A DNA stretch of 49,230 nt, taken from Candidatus Gastranaerophilales bacterium (GTDB taxonomy: Bacteria; Cyanobacteriota; Vampirovibrionia; Gastranaerophilales; Gastranaerophilaceae). Below the pieces are notes generated by a model. It was not told the DNA's origin, searched no databases, and was given only the letters and a program-made list of their open reading frames with translations. Positions 32,548 to 40,715 of this stretch are shown in pieces (within the stretch, counting starts at the first letter, position 1; every line of letters begins with the position of its first letter). The DNA is taken from NCBI GenBank assembly GCA_947624685.1, contig CANQLJ010000009.1, forward strand, positions 1 to 49,230, in the 5' to 3' direction. Made by a program: the position numbers and the translations under genes.

Positions 32548-32593
32548 ATATGGAAAGCTTGTGTGATATTATTGTCACATAAGCTTTCCGTAT
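32548..32593 (+). terminator. long hairpin between response regulator and kinase genes
   Basis: Arms 32548-32566 and 32575-32593 pair over 19 bases with two G-U/T-type pairs around an 8-base loop; the core is GGAAAGCTT/AAGCTTTCC. No T-run follows. Could be a partial terminator, an mRNA-end stabiliser, or an operator, because the DNA is palindromic. Confidence 0.55.
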
Positions 32594-32626
32594 AAATTAT
32601 AAAATTAAAACAATGGTTAAAGTAAG

Positions 32627-33862
32627 ATGAAAAAGGCCGAAAAAAATAAAGCTAAAAATAATTTTAATGTGTTTTTTGAAAACAGAGACTTGACTCCAAA
32701 CGAAGAATATTCTTTTGCGGTCATTATTTCGATAATCAAAAGTCTCTTAGAACCAATTGTATCAAATAATTCCAATGCCATCATTTTTTCAAGATTTCAA
32801 CAGTATCCGCAGCTTGAAGGAATAGTTAAAAGGCTTGAATATTGTACAAATGTGACGATGAGAAAATTCAGCGACTTTGAGATGTCAAAGTTTGATGTAG
32901 AAGATGTCGGCTTTTTGGTTTTGACGACACAAAGATATAACGCAGCCTTTCTCTTTAGAAAATCCGAAGAAAATCAAGACAAATATGAAACATATCTCAG
33001 ATTAAATTCAAAATTAGTCAACGACGTTTATGAAAGAATAAAAGAAATTTTCCTTATTAATTATGATGAAGATTTCTATGAACACAGGCCCGAGCGAAGG
33101 GAGAACTATCTTTTAAACGGCGCAATAGCTAATATCTTAAAATATTTTGAAGAATCGACCCAGGAAAACGAATATAATACAAAAATTCAAGAAAACTATA
33201 AAACAGTAAATGAAACAAACACAACATTTAGAAATGAAATGTATGAAAACGCAAAACAAATTGCCCATGAGATTAAAAATCAATTGAGCATTTTGGATAT
33301 TTATACAAGAATCTATGAAAAAAAATCCGGCGACACAGAAACTATCGAACCTATTCGAAAATCAATCGGACTTATTAAAAGCCAAATTGAACAATTCAAA
33401 AGCATCGAAGTTATTAATCTTCAGGAAAAAAATGTCAAAGACATTATCCAACAGTCAATTAAAGTTTATCAGCAGCTTTTAAAAGACAAAAACAATAAAC
33501 TGATTCTCGTGGATGAGATGCCGGCGCACACGGCTCTTGCGTTTGTGGATGAAGAAAAATTTGCTATTGTTATAAATAACTTAATAAAAAATGCAAATGA
33601 TTCAACTCAAAATGATGAAATAATCATAAGACTTTATAGTGAGGATGAAAAAATCAAAATCGCCTTTATTAACCATGGCGAAATGATTGCAAAAGAAAAT
33701 CAGCCACGAGTCTTTGAACAAGGTTTTACAACCAAAAAAGACGGCTGGGGAATAGGATTATCCGTCTGCCAAAGGATGATTGGTTCTCAGTTCGGCTCAA
33801 TTGAGCTAACTAAAAGCGATGAAAAAGAAACGATATTCACTCTTTCAATTTCATTGGCGTGA
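32627..33862 (+). CDS. soluble sensor histidine kinase
   Basis: 411 residues without any membrane helix. Residues 1-~195 form an uncharacterised sensor region. The phospho-acceptor helix has H214 in QIAHEIKNQLSILD, and the ATPase has NNLIKNANDST (N box) and GWGIGLSVCQRMIG (G box), with a D/N-type G1 replaced by INHGEMIA. It probably phosphorylates the regulator at 31829; the pair is followed directly by flgB-flgC-fliE, the setting of flagellar kinases such as FlgS/FleS in other bacteria. Input signal unknown. AAAGTAAG precedes the ATG. Confidence 0.92.
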   Translation: MKKAEKNKAKNNFNVFFENRDLTPNEEYSFAVIISIIKSLLEPIVSNNSNAIIFSRFQQYPQLEGIVKRLEYCTNVTMRKFSDFEMSKFDVEDVGFLVLTTQRYNAAFLFRKSEENQDKYETYLRLNSKLVNDVYERIKEIFLINYDEDFYEHRPERRENYLLNGAIANILKYFEESTQENEYNTKIQENYKTVNETNTTFRNEMYENAKQIAHEIKNQLSILDIYTRIYEKKSGDTETIEPIRKSIGLIKSQIEQFKSIEVINLQEKNVKDIIQQSIKVYQQLLKDKNNKLILVDEMPAHTALAFVDEEKFAIVINNLIKNANDSTQNDEIIIRLYSEDEKIKIAFINHGEMIAKENQPRVFEQGFTTKKDGWGIGLSVCQRMIGSQFGSIELTKSDEKETIFTLSISLA

Positions 33863-33901
33863 AAAAACAAAAAATAGTATTATTTGAAGGATAGAAGTTA
33901 T

Positions 33902-34378
33902 ATGGATTTTATTGATGACAGGACGCGCTCAATCGGGCAAATGGCGCTTGATGGGCTTTATGAAAGAGCTAAAGCAATAAGCTCTAATACCGTTAATGTT
34001 TTAACTCCGAATTATCAAAGAAAAGAAGTGAGCTTTGAAAAAAGCCTTCAAGACATAATCAAAAAAGAAAATGAAAAAGAAGATACAAAGCTTCAAAATT
34101 CAAAGCTTTTCGCGTCCGACATCAACAAGGCTCTAAAAGGTCAAACCCTGGAACAATTTGCGCTTAATCAGGGACTGGGCGATTTAAATAAAGATGATTT
34201 TATAATTGATGTTCAAAATGACCTAAGCGACGCTAACGGAACGGATGGCAACAATGTCGATTTGGAAGTTGAAATGATGGATGAAGCTAAAAACGGTATG
34301 CAATATCAAGTTGTGGCTTCACTGTTATCAAGGTCATATTCATTAATGAACAATATCATCTCGGGTCAAAACCGATAG
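33902..34378 (+). CDS. flgB: flagellar basal-body rod protein FlgB
   Basis: Proximal rod protein of the flagellum, exported by the flagellar type III apparatus. 158 residues from the ATG at 33902 (GAAGGA nine to ten bases upstream). The N-terminal AISSNTVNVLTPNYQRKEVSFE matches the rod-protein signature (ASNLANxxTPGYK), and the C-terminal MQYQVVASLLSRSYSLMNNII is the usual coiled-coil end. First of flgB-flgC-fliE. Confidence 0.93.
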   Translation: MDFIDDRTRSIGQMALDGLYERAKAISSNTVNVLTPNYQRKEVSFEKSLQDIIKKENEKEDTKLQNSKLFASDINKALKGQTLEQFALNQGLGDLNKDDFIIDVQNDLSDANGTDGNNVDLEVEMMDEAKNGMQYQVVASLLSRSYSLMNNIISGQNR

Positions 34379-34414
34379 TTTAAAATAAAAATGAGGGGAA
34401 GAGGTTAAATTAAA

Positions 34415-34906
34415 ATGAGCTTTAATGTTTTTGATATAGCAGCAACGGGAATGCACGCTCAAAGAATCAAAATGGATACGATTTCATCAAATATCGCAAA
34501 CATTAATACCACAAGAAACGAGCGCGGCGAAAAAGAAGTCTACAGAAAAAAAGAAGTCAATTTTAAAGAAATGGCGCTTAATAATAAAACGACATTTCCA
34601 AAAGGCAACGTCTCGGTTGAATTTGACCCGCCCGAAGAACCGTATTTGACAGGCGGTGTCACAATGACAAATAATGTGATATCGAAAGGCGTTATGGTGG
34701 ATTCTATCGTCGATAGCGATAACCCGACAAGAATCGTGTATGACCCGAATCACCCGGATGCCGATGAAAACGGATATGTGGAATTACCTAATGTCAATGT
34801 TGTTGAAGAAATGGTTAATATGGTAAATGCTTCTCGTGCTTATGAAGCTAATATCACGCTTGCTCAAACAACAAAAACAATGATTCAAAGCGCAATCAAC
34901 ATATAA
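34415..34906 (+). CDS. flgC: flagellar basal-body rod protein FlgC
   Basis: Rod protein, 163 residues. The N-terminal segment FDIAATGMHAQRIKMDTISSNIANINTTRNERG and the C-terminal VELPNVNVVEEMVNMVNASRAYEAN are diagnostic. GGGGAAGAGG precedes the ATG. It lies 36 bp after flgB and 36 bp before fliE. Confidence 0.97.
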   Translation: MSFNVFDIAATGMHAQRIKMDTISSNIANINTTRNERGEKEVYRKKEVNFKEMALNNKTTFPKGNVSVEFDPPEEPYLTGGVTMTNNVISKGVMVDSIVDSDNPTRIVYDPNHPDADENGYVELPNVNVVEEMVNMVNASRAYEANITLAQTTKTMIQSAINI

Positions 34907-34942
34907 AAATTATATGGGAAATTATATGGGGGAGGATAAAAA

Positions 34943-35386
34943 ATGGGTTATAATTTTAATATAAATCCAAATATTAGCCCGAATTTTAAATTAAACAGTT
35001 TTGAAAACAGCATTCAAGAATTTAATAAAATTTTTCAAAATTCGATTAATAATGTAAATTCAAACATTCAAGGTTCAAAATCGTTTGATGAAATATTTAA
35101 TGATGAAGAAATGTTATCAGGCACCGTCACAAAAACCCAAAATATCTCCCCGAGCGCTAAGATGGCCTCTGACATTAAAAATGGATTTTTAGATGGGATT
35201 AATCAATTAAATGAAACGCAAAAAAGCGCCCAAGACGCTTTTGAAACATTTGCTTCAGGGGGCGATATAAGCGTGCATGAGGTAATGATTCAAAGCCAAA
35301 AATCAAACCTTGCAATGCAAATGGCAATTCAATTGAGAAATCAAATGATTAACGCTTATCAAGAATTTAAAAATTTGTCAATTTAG
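34943..35386 (+). CDS. fliE: flagellar hook-basal body complex protein FliE
   Basis: Connects the MS ring to the rod. 147 residues, longer than the usual ~100 because of an Asn-rich N-terminal extension. The C-terminal half has GGDISVHEVMIQSQKSNLAMQMAIQLRNQMINAYQE, the conserved FliE helix. The AGG of GGGGGAGG lies nine bases before the ATG. Third gene of the rod operon. Confidence 0.92.
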   Translation: MGYNFNINPNISPNFKLNSFENSIQEFNKIFQNSINNVNSNIQGSKSFDEIFNDEEMLSGTVTKTQNISPSAKMASDIKNGFLDGINQLNETQKSAQDAFETFASGGDISVHEVMIQSQKSNLAMQMAIQLRNQMINAYQEFKNLSI

Positions 35387-35404
35387 TTTAGGAAATAAAT
35401 AATT

Positions 35405-37150
35405 ATGAAATATGAATGTAATTTAAGTGTAAAAGAACTTGAAAAAAGAACATCAAAAGATTATTTAGTTACAAAAAAGATGTTAGATATTGATAGCGTC
35501 GAATTTAATAATTTAGAAGATGGCGATAAAATCGCTCTTAGCTATTTAGTAAAAGCTGCAAGAATTATAGAAAAAATTCATCTGATGATTGATAGTCACC
35601 ATAATTTGGCTTTTGAAAAATATCTTTTGGATTCAATTAAAAAAGGGGATAAAAAAGCAAAATTAACTCATATTTTATTTAACGCCCAAAAAGGAATCTT
35701 TGCGCTTGATTGCGAATCAAATCTTGTAAAACTGGCAAAAAACCTCGAACTTATGCCCGGGCGCGGATTGTATCCGGACGACCTTAAAAAAGAAGATTTC
35801 CATATGATTTTAATTAATATGATAAAAGAAAATAAAATCGATATGGTAAAAAAAATCCTCAATCAAAGAAGCGTGGTTGAATGGGATGAAGAAAAAAAAG
35901 AACTTATTGCAATTGATTATGTCGATAAATTTAAAGAAGAATTTGAACAAATTTCAAAGTTACTGCTTAAGGCAAGCTGCGTTTCAACAAATGCCGATTT
36001 TAACGAATACTTAAGACTTCAAGTGGATGCGTTTTTAAAAGCGGATGAGATGCTGGATGCTTATGCTGATAAAAAATGGGCTATGCTACAAGATACCCCC
36101 TTGGAATTTACGATAACAAGAGAAAACTATAGCGACACAATGACGGAAACGGTTTTAGAAAACGAGGAGTTAAAGAATCTTTTAAAAGAAAATAATATCG
36201 AAGTTATTTCAAAAGACTATCTTGGCTGTCGTGTGGGGATAGTAAATAAAGAAGGAACGGATTATATTTTAAAAGTTAAAGATTTTCTTCCCTTAATGGC
36301 AAAAAATATGCCTCTAAATGATAAATATCAGCAGGTGATAAATAGTGGCTCCGACATTTCTCAAACAATGGTTGATGTTGATTTAATAGAGGTTGCAGGG
36401 GATGTTGGAGCGTTTAGAGCGGGGATAACATTAGCCGAAAATCTTCCCAACAATGATAAAATGTCATTAAAAATCGGGGGCGGAAGAAGAAATGTTTACC
36501 ATAGGCAAATAAGATTTATCACAAGCAAGGACGCTCAAAAAAAACTCCAAGAAAGGCTTGATGCAATTTTAGATAAGAATTTGCATCAATTTTATGATGA
36601 TAAAATGGATCACCCTTTTACAATCGGTCATGAAAACGGCCACTCGCTTGGACCTAAAGAAGGCTGCGAAGCACTGGGCAAATATAAATCAATAATAGAA
36701 GAAAATAAAGCGGATATGGTTTCTTTAGCGATGCTTGATGTACTTACTGAAGCCGGGTTATACACAAAAGAAGAAAGAAATAAAATAATTGTAACTTATG
36801 CCGCTGATAATATGCTAAAATCAAAACCCGAAATAACCCAAGCACACAGAGTCCGCTCTGTTATGCAAAACTATTATTTTATTAAAAACGGCGCAATAGA
36901 AATATCAGATGACGGGGTTTTATTTATCTATATTGATGAAATGGTGCCGACGGCAAGGAAAATGCTCACTGAAATTATAAAAGTCCAATTGAGCGGAGAT
37001 TTTAGCAGGGGCGAAAAATATGTCCTTGATAATTTTATTTGGACAAAAGAAATGGAAACAATGGCAGATAAATTAAGAAAAATCTCAAAAAGGCTCAATG
37101 GAGAGGTCGAACACAAGCTTGCCGATAAGTTATTTTTACAAAAAGATTAA
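35405..37150 (+). CDS. M49-like (dipeptidyl-peptidase III type) zinc metallopeptidase
   Basis: 581 residues. The zinc site is read as HENGH (H409, E410, H413) in FTIGHENGHSLGP, plus a glutamate of EENKAD (432-437), matching the second DPP III motif EExxAD. Classical DPP III has a hexapeptide HELLGH; a pentapeptide HExxH form is known in some bacterial members. No signal peptide, so probably cytosolic. It may release dipeptides or have another role, since several bacterial relatives are poorly studied. It lies 18 bp after fliE, an unexpected neighbour; the link could be only transcriptional. Its end overlaps the convergent gene at 37136 by 15 bp. Confidence 0.8.
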   Translation: MKYECNLSVKELEKRTSKDYLVTKKMLDIDSVEFNNLEDGDKIALSYLVKAARIIEKIHLMIDSHHNLAFEKYLLDSIKKGDKKAKLTHILFNAQKGIFALDCESNLVKLAKNLELMPGRGLYPDDLKKEDFHMILINMIKENKIDMVKKILNQRSVVEWDEEKKELIAIDYVDKFKEEFEQISKLLLKASCVSTNADFNEYLRLQVDAFLKADEMLDAYADKKWAMLQDTPLEFTITRENYSDTMTETVLENEELKNLLKENNIEVISKDYLGCRVGIVNKEGTDYILKVKDFLPLMAKNMPLNDKYQQVINSGSDISQTMVDVDLIEVAGDVGAFRAGITLAENLPNNDKMSLKIGGGRRNVYHRQIRFITSKDAQKKLQERLDAILDKNLHQFYDDKMDHPFTIGHENGHSLGPKEGCEALGKYKSIIEENKADMVSLAMLDVLTEAGLYTKEERNKIIVTYAADNMLKSKPEITQAHRVRSVMQNYYFIKNGAIEISDDGVLFIYIDEMVPTARKMLTEIIKVQLSGDFSRGEKYVLDNFIWTKEMETMADKLRKISKRLNGEVEHKLADKLFLQKD

Positions 37151-37414
37151 ATAACATAATCTAAAAATAAGATAATATATTATTGCGCCAAAAATCGTGA
37201 ATACTTGGATTTTATAGTATTTTGGGCAAAAGAAAAAAGAAACGGCACAAACCCAAAGCGCAAAAAATTCAATTTGAGATAATGTAAGCTCATTTATCGG
37301 CACATGAAATTTAATTTTAGCAATTATTACGGGGCAAATTGTTATTACAAACATTGCAATAATTAATGCGATAACCCCGTTTATCATCCATTGAGTTTGG
37401 TTTGAAAGTTTCAT
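37136..37414 (-). CDS. small polytopic membrane protein
   Basis: 92 residues with three hydrophobic segments (MINGVIALIIAMFVITICPV; IEFFALWVCAVSFFFCP; YKIQVFTIFGAIIYYLIF). I recognise no family. AAGGAATTTTT lies before the ATG. It overlaps the tail of the convergent peptidase gene by 15 bp. It could be the last member of the minus-strand run that begins at 40562. Confidence 0.6.
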   Translation of the reverse strand: MKLSNQTQWMINGVIALIIAMFVITICPVIIAKIKFHVPINELTLSQIEFFALWVCAVSFFFCPKYYKIQVFTIFGAIIYYLIFRLCYLIFL

Positions 37415-37442
37415 TTTTTTAAAAATTCCTTAGCTAAAATTA

Positions 37443-38306
37443 TTATATCAAATTACAGAAAGATTTTTTAATCAAATTTTCAAACTCTTCTATATCCGAT
37501 TTTGGTAAAATCACTCTGCATAAAATATCATATCTTAAAAGCCTTTTAAAGAGTTCTTCTTTTTTTTGCGAGGCATTTGCAATAACCAATTTATTTTTAT
37601 TATAGTCAACGACTCTTTCCAAACCCTTTAAAAGATATGAAATTGATAAATTTCCGTATAATTCGAAAACGATTTCTTTTGGGCCTCCCATAAACACTTC
37701 TTCGTCTAAATGCATCAATTTAACTATTTTATCAAGGCAAATTGTCTCAACAGCGTTTGTTTCAAGGTTTATATATTCAAGCTCGGGTTTTTCTTTGTCC
37801 CAGAGTATTTGTTTCGGATCGGTCAGGATTTGTTTATTTTTGTTAGTCAATATTTTCATATTTTCTTTGATGTCTAAAAATTCATTTATTGCGCAAATTT
37901 TTTCAAAATAAAAATCCGTGTAGGCAATTTGTTTATAAAATCCGAATTTTTCTTTTGTCTTCCTAAAAGCTTCTTCATTTGCTAAACACAGCATTTTTTC
38001 GACCGCTCTTTCAAAAACAATATGTTTTTTATGGGGCAAAATAGCGTTTGTCATACACAAAAGATGCCCCAAGATGCTTGTTTCGCAATTGCCGAATTCC
38101 AAAGTATCATAAAAATTCAAAATCTTAAATTTATCGGGATTTTTGTTGAATATGAAGCCGGCCTTTTTAAAAATACTTACATATCTGTAAAAAGATGCCT
38201 GTTTAACATCAAGCTTCAGTGTAATATCGTTTCTTGTGCATTCTTTTTCTTTCAAGAGGCGATACGCTTGCAATATCTTCTTTTCGCTTATTGAATCATC
38301 CTTCAT
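37443..38306 (-). CDS. WYL-type transcriptional regulator, second of a pair
   Basis: 287 residues. The N-terminal ~60 form a winged helix-turn-helix (ILQAYRLLKEKECTRNDITLKLDV, then ASFYRYVSIFKKAGF). The rest resembles a WYL plus C-terminal extension regulator, though the Trp-Tyr-Leu signature is not readable (VFELYGNLSISYLLKGLE and YDILCRVILPKSDIEEFENL). WYL domains bind ligands such as nucleic-acid or nucleotide signals. It overlaps the preceding WYL gene by 11 bp, so the two proteins are likely made together and may form a heterodimer. Confidence 0.7.
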   Translation of the reverse strand: MKDDSISEKKILQAYRLLKEKECTRNDITLKLDVKQASFYRYVSIFKKAGFIFNKNPDKFKILNFYDTLEFGNCETSILGHLLCMTNAILPHKKHIVFERAVEKMLCLANEEAFRKTKEKFGFYKQIAYTDFYFEKICAINEFLDIKENMKILTNKNKQILTDPKQILWDKEKPELEYINLETNAVETICLDKIVKLMHLDEEVFMGGPKEIVFELYGNLSISYLLKGLERVVDYNKNKLVIANASQKKEELFKRLLRYDILCRVILPKSDIEEFENLIKKSFCNLI

Positions 38307-39195
38307 AATAAGATTGCATTATCTCCAATTTTTCTAAATATAATTTTTTGATTCTGTCGTTGGATATAAAATATACACCGGGACAAAAATGCATTAATCT
38401 TTGCATTATCTTAAAATCGCTGTCCATGGGTCTTTGTATCATTACTCTATTATCCCCTATCTCAACTATATGTTCTTTTATATCAAGTCCTTGGACTTTA
38501 TATGCTTCCATGCTCACAACATAAGTAAACACATTGTTTATTAATTCAAAATTAGTTGCACTGTTTAATGACTTTCTGACCATAAAAATCCTATCTACCG
38601 GCAAAAATGACAGATTTTTTGCATATTTAAAAACCCCATGGACGTATAATCTTTGTGAAGTGTCGGAAATTCTTAAATAATCAACTCTGAAATCAAATAT
38701 TTTGTTTCCGCCTTTCGGCAAGATGTAATCTATTGTTATGACATTTTTTTGTTCGCAATGATATTCAAGCTTTTTAACGATGTTCCAATTAATTGTCGAA
38801 TAGTATCCGAAATCGATAAATTCATCTTTTATGTCTTCATCTTCAACGAAAAGCGCGCATTTGTAAAATAATTTCATCGTTTTTCTTATATCATCAAAGT
38901 TTTTTTCCATGTATAAGAGTTTTTTTACATCTTTTATGACTTTGACTTCTTCGGGTGTTATACAAAGGCGGGGCTTATCTTTTTCAATGCCGTAGATGCT
39001 TTCTCTTGAATTATTTTTGGAAATTTGAACATTAAAACCGTTTGCGCTAATGGTTTTGATATAATTTGAAATACAAGTTTTTGTAAGTCCGTAGCCTCTT
39101 TTTTCAAACTCAAACATGAGCTCTTGTTTTGTCATGGGACGTTTAGAAATGAGATTTAATAAAAGCAGGACTTTATATATGCTTAAAGTTTCCAT
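38296..39195 (-). CDS. WYL-type transcriptional regulator, first of a pair
   Basis: 299 residues. N-terminal helix-turn-helix (RPMTKQELMFEFEKRGYGLTKTCISNYIKTI), then a WYL-like domain (VITIDYILPKGGNKIFDFRVDYLRI; RLYVHGVFKYAKNLSFLPVDRI), and a C-terminal segment ending in a YFISNDRIKKLYLEKLEIM helix. The last bases overlap the start of the second regulator. It lies 19 bp after mnmD. GGAAGG is 14 bases before the ATG. Confidence 0.78.
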   Translation of the reverse strand: METLSIYKVLLLLNLISKRPMTKQELMFEFEKRGYGLTKTCISNYIKTISANGFNVQISKNNSRESIYGIEKDKPRLCITPEEVKVIKDVKKLLYMEKNFDDIRKTMKLFYKCALFVEDEDIKDEFIDFGYYSTINWNIVKKLEYHCEQKNVITIDYILPKGGNKIFDFRVDYLRISDTSQRLYVHGVFKYAKNLSFLPVDRIFMVRKSLNSATNFELINNVFTYVVSMEAYKVQGLDIKEHIVEIGDNRVMIQRPMDSDFKIMQRLMHFCPGVYFISNDRIKKLYLEKLEIMQSYYEG

Positions 39196-39214
39196 TTTAT
39201 TATAAATAACCTTC

Positions 39215-40036
39215 CTAAACTACTTCGAGATGTCTTTTCTTATATTGACTTAAGGTTTGTAAAGATGAATTTTGAACCTCTGAATTGCGATAATTTATAA
39301 TTTCTTCATGCGTATGGCATAAACCCTTGTCTTTATAGGTTATTGCGGATTTTGTGTTTAACATATCTTTTTCATATTGATTAATTTGATTTTCAATCAA
39401 ATCACTGTTAAAAGAAGCATAGGTTGATATGATTTTATTTTCTTTAATAACATGGCCTACCGCTAAATTATTTTGTAACAGCGCTTTTAAAATCGGCATT
39501 GAATGATTATAGGTACAAAAAATCGAATTTTGATGCATTTTTTTTGTTATCTCAAAGATAAAATCTTCGCTCCAAAGAACGCTTTGTTTATGAGGACAAA
39601 AGGCATCTAAGAAAATCACGTCATATTTTTTATCTGACTTTTTTATGACGTTTCTGGCATCATCAAAATAAAAATGAATCAAATCAGGATTTTTAAGGTT
39701 TTTTTCAATAATTGAATCGATTTTTTTGCTATAGTTAAATTCAAAAGATTTTTTGGCCAGATTTTCATCAATCTCGATACAATCAATTAAATCAATACTT
39801 TCAAAGTTTTCCAAAAAACATTTTGTGTTATAGCCAATCCCAAAACAAATATCCAGAAGTTTTAAATTTTTATCAAGACCATTTTTTTTTAAGATGAAAC
39901 AGGGTTCGACAAATTTTTCAAAAGATTCTTTTTTTGCTCCGAATTTGCTGTGATAAATTTCATCCAAAGCTTTATCATAAAGCCCTATTGAGCCGTCTTG
40001 CGTTATAAAAATTTCGATATTATCTAAATTTTGCAT
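39215..40036 (-). CDS. mnmD: MnmD-type tRNA wobble-uridine methyltransferase
   Basis: 273 residues, corresponding to the methyltransferase half of bifunctional MnmC (MnmC2), here without the FAD oxidase. It would add the final methyl group to nm5(s2)U in tRNA. Seen: LLDICFGIGYNTKCFLEN (SAM-binding), an acidic IEIDENL strand, FYFDDARNVIKK, and VIFLDAFCPHKQSVLWSEDF, the family's DAFxPxxxPxLW motif. The last ~60 residues are polar. Upstream are two small unknown genes; downstream is the WYL pair. Confidence 0.85.
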   Translation of the reverse strand: MQNLDNIEIFITQDGSIGLYDKALDEIYHSKFGAKKESFEKFVEPCFILKKNGLDKNLKLLDICFGIGYNTKCFLENFESIDLIDCIEIDENLAKKSFEFNYSKKIDSIIEKNLKNPDLIHFYFDDARNVIKKSDKKYDVIFLDAFCPHKQSVLWSEDFIFEITKKMHQNSIFCTYNHSMPILKALLQNNLAVGHVIKENKIISTYASFNSDLIENQINQYEKDMLNTKSAITYKDKGLCHTHEEIINYRNSEVQNSSLQTLSQYKKRHLEVV

Positions 40037-40080
40037 TTTTTAAGGTAACTGTTTATTAATGTTACTATAATTACGAATAT

Positions 40081-40329
40081 CTACACTGCTTTTCGAATTT
40101 CTTGTGCAGTATTATCCAATTCGGCCGTATAATAGTGAATTTCGTCAACCGTTCTGTTTCCTTTTTCAAGAAATTCAATCATTTTTTGTCTGTTTTCTTC
40201 GGTTTCCAACAATAAAATAACATTTTCAATGTTTTCAACATGTTCAAACACATTTGATAACATTTCGTACAGTTTTTTTCCTGATTCGGTTCCGTATATT
40301 TCAGTGTTAATCATGTTTTCTATTGTCAT
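40081..40329 (-). CDS. small acidic helical protein
   Basis: 82 residues, mostly helical and acidic (IENVILLLETEENRQKMIEFLEKG, then HYYTAELDNTAQEIRKAV). No family recognised. AAGGGA precedes the ATG. The start overlaps the stop of the upstream gene by four bases (ATGA), so both proteins are made together. Confidence 0.6.
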   Translation of the reverse strand: MTIENMINTEIYGTESGKKLYEMLSNVFEHVENIENVILLLETEENRQKMIEFLEKGNRTVDEIHYYTAELDNTAQEIRKAV

Positions 40330-40562
40330 TTTATTTCCCTTTTTTTCAAGACTATTATTTCAGGTACATCTTCTTTATTATATATATCCACGATATAAAG
40401 ATAATTAGCGGTTCTTATGGTTGCAGTGTTTTCGCCTTCCATAAAATATTCACCCATACGAAATTTAGATTCTAAAATAGCTTTTTCCTTATTGGTGATT
40501 TTTATGTTGATATTCTTTGAGCTTGATTTGGTTTCAAAAAGACATTTTGACCTAAAATACAT
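40326..40562 (-). CDS. small hypothetical protein, possible leaderless mRNA
   Basis: 78 residues: a basic N-terminal part (KSSSKNINIKITNKEKAILESKF), a GEYFMEGENTATIRTANYLY segment and a lysine-rich end. The pattern suggests a small beta-rich domain; no family recognised. There is no Shine-Dalgarno, and a strong promoter ends six bases before the ATG. Together with the overlapping gene at 40081 it has the size and layout of a two-gene module such as a toxin-antitoxin pair, but no motif supports that. Confidence 0.55.
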   Translation of the reverse strand: MYFRSKCLFETKSSSKNINIKITNKEKAILESKFRMGEYFMEGENTATIRTANYLYIVDIYNKEDVPEIIVLKKREIK

Positions 40563-40568
40563 AATGCT

Positions 40569-40597
40569 ATTATAACTGAAATATGCTCTATATTCAA
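40569..40597 (-). promoter_or_regulatory. strong sigma-70 promoter placed for a leaderless transcript
   Basis: TTGAAT, 17 bases, TATAAT on the minus strand (four of six and six of six). The sixth base after the -10 box is followed by the ATG of the gene at 40562, so transcription should begin at or next to the A of the start codon. Confidence 0.65.
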
Positions 40598-40649
40598 TGG
40601 TGCAAAAAACCTATATTGTCCTTTATTTTTTACATTTGTTATATTAAAT

Positions 40650-40690
40650 AAACAGCTAAAATACTTATTTTAAGGCATTTTAGCTGTTTT
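40650..40690 (-). terminator. hairpin terminator after the exported-protein gene
   Basis: AAACAGCTAAAAT (40650-40662) and ATTTTAGCTGTTT (40677-40689) pair over 13 bases around a 14-base loop. On the minus strand the 3' side ends in GTTTATTTAAT, a fair T-rich tail, 25 bases beyond the stop codon. Confidence 0.7.
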
Positions 40691-40715
40691 ATCAAAAATA
40701 TTATATATAATTTTT

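Noticed and set aside
32548-32593. Reading the hairpin as a standard rho-independent terminator
   Set aside because: The stem is strong but no T-run follows on either strand, so I list it only as a hairpin of uncertain role.
40081-40562. Firm toxin-antitoxin call for the small overlapping gene pair
   Set aside because: Only size, overlap and charge suggest it; no known toxin fold or antitoxin DNA-binding motif is visible.
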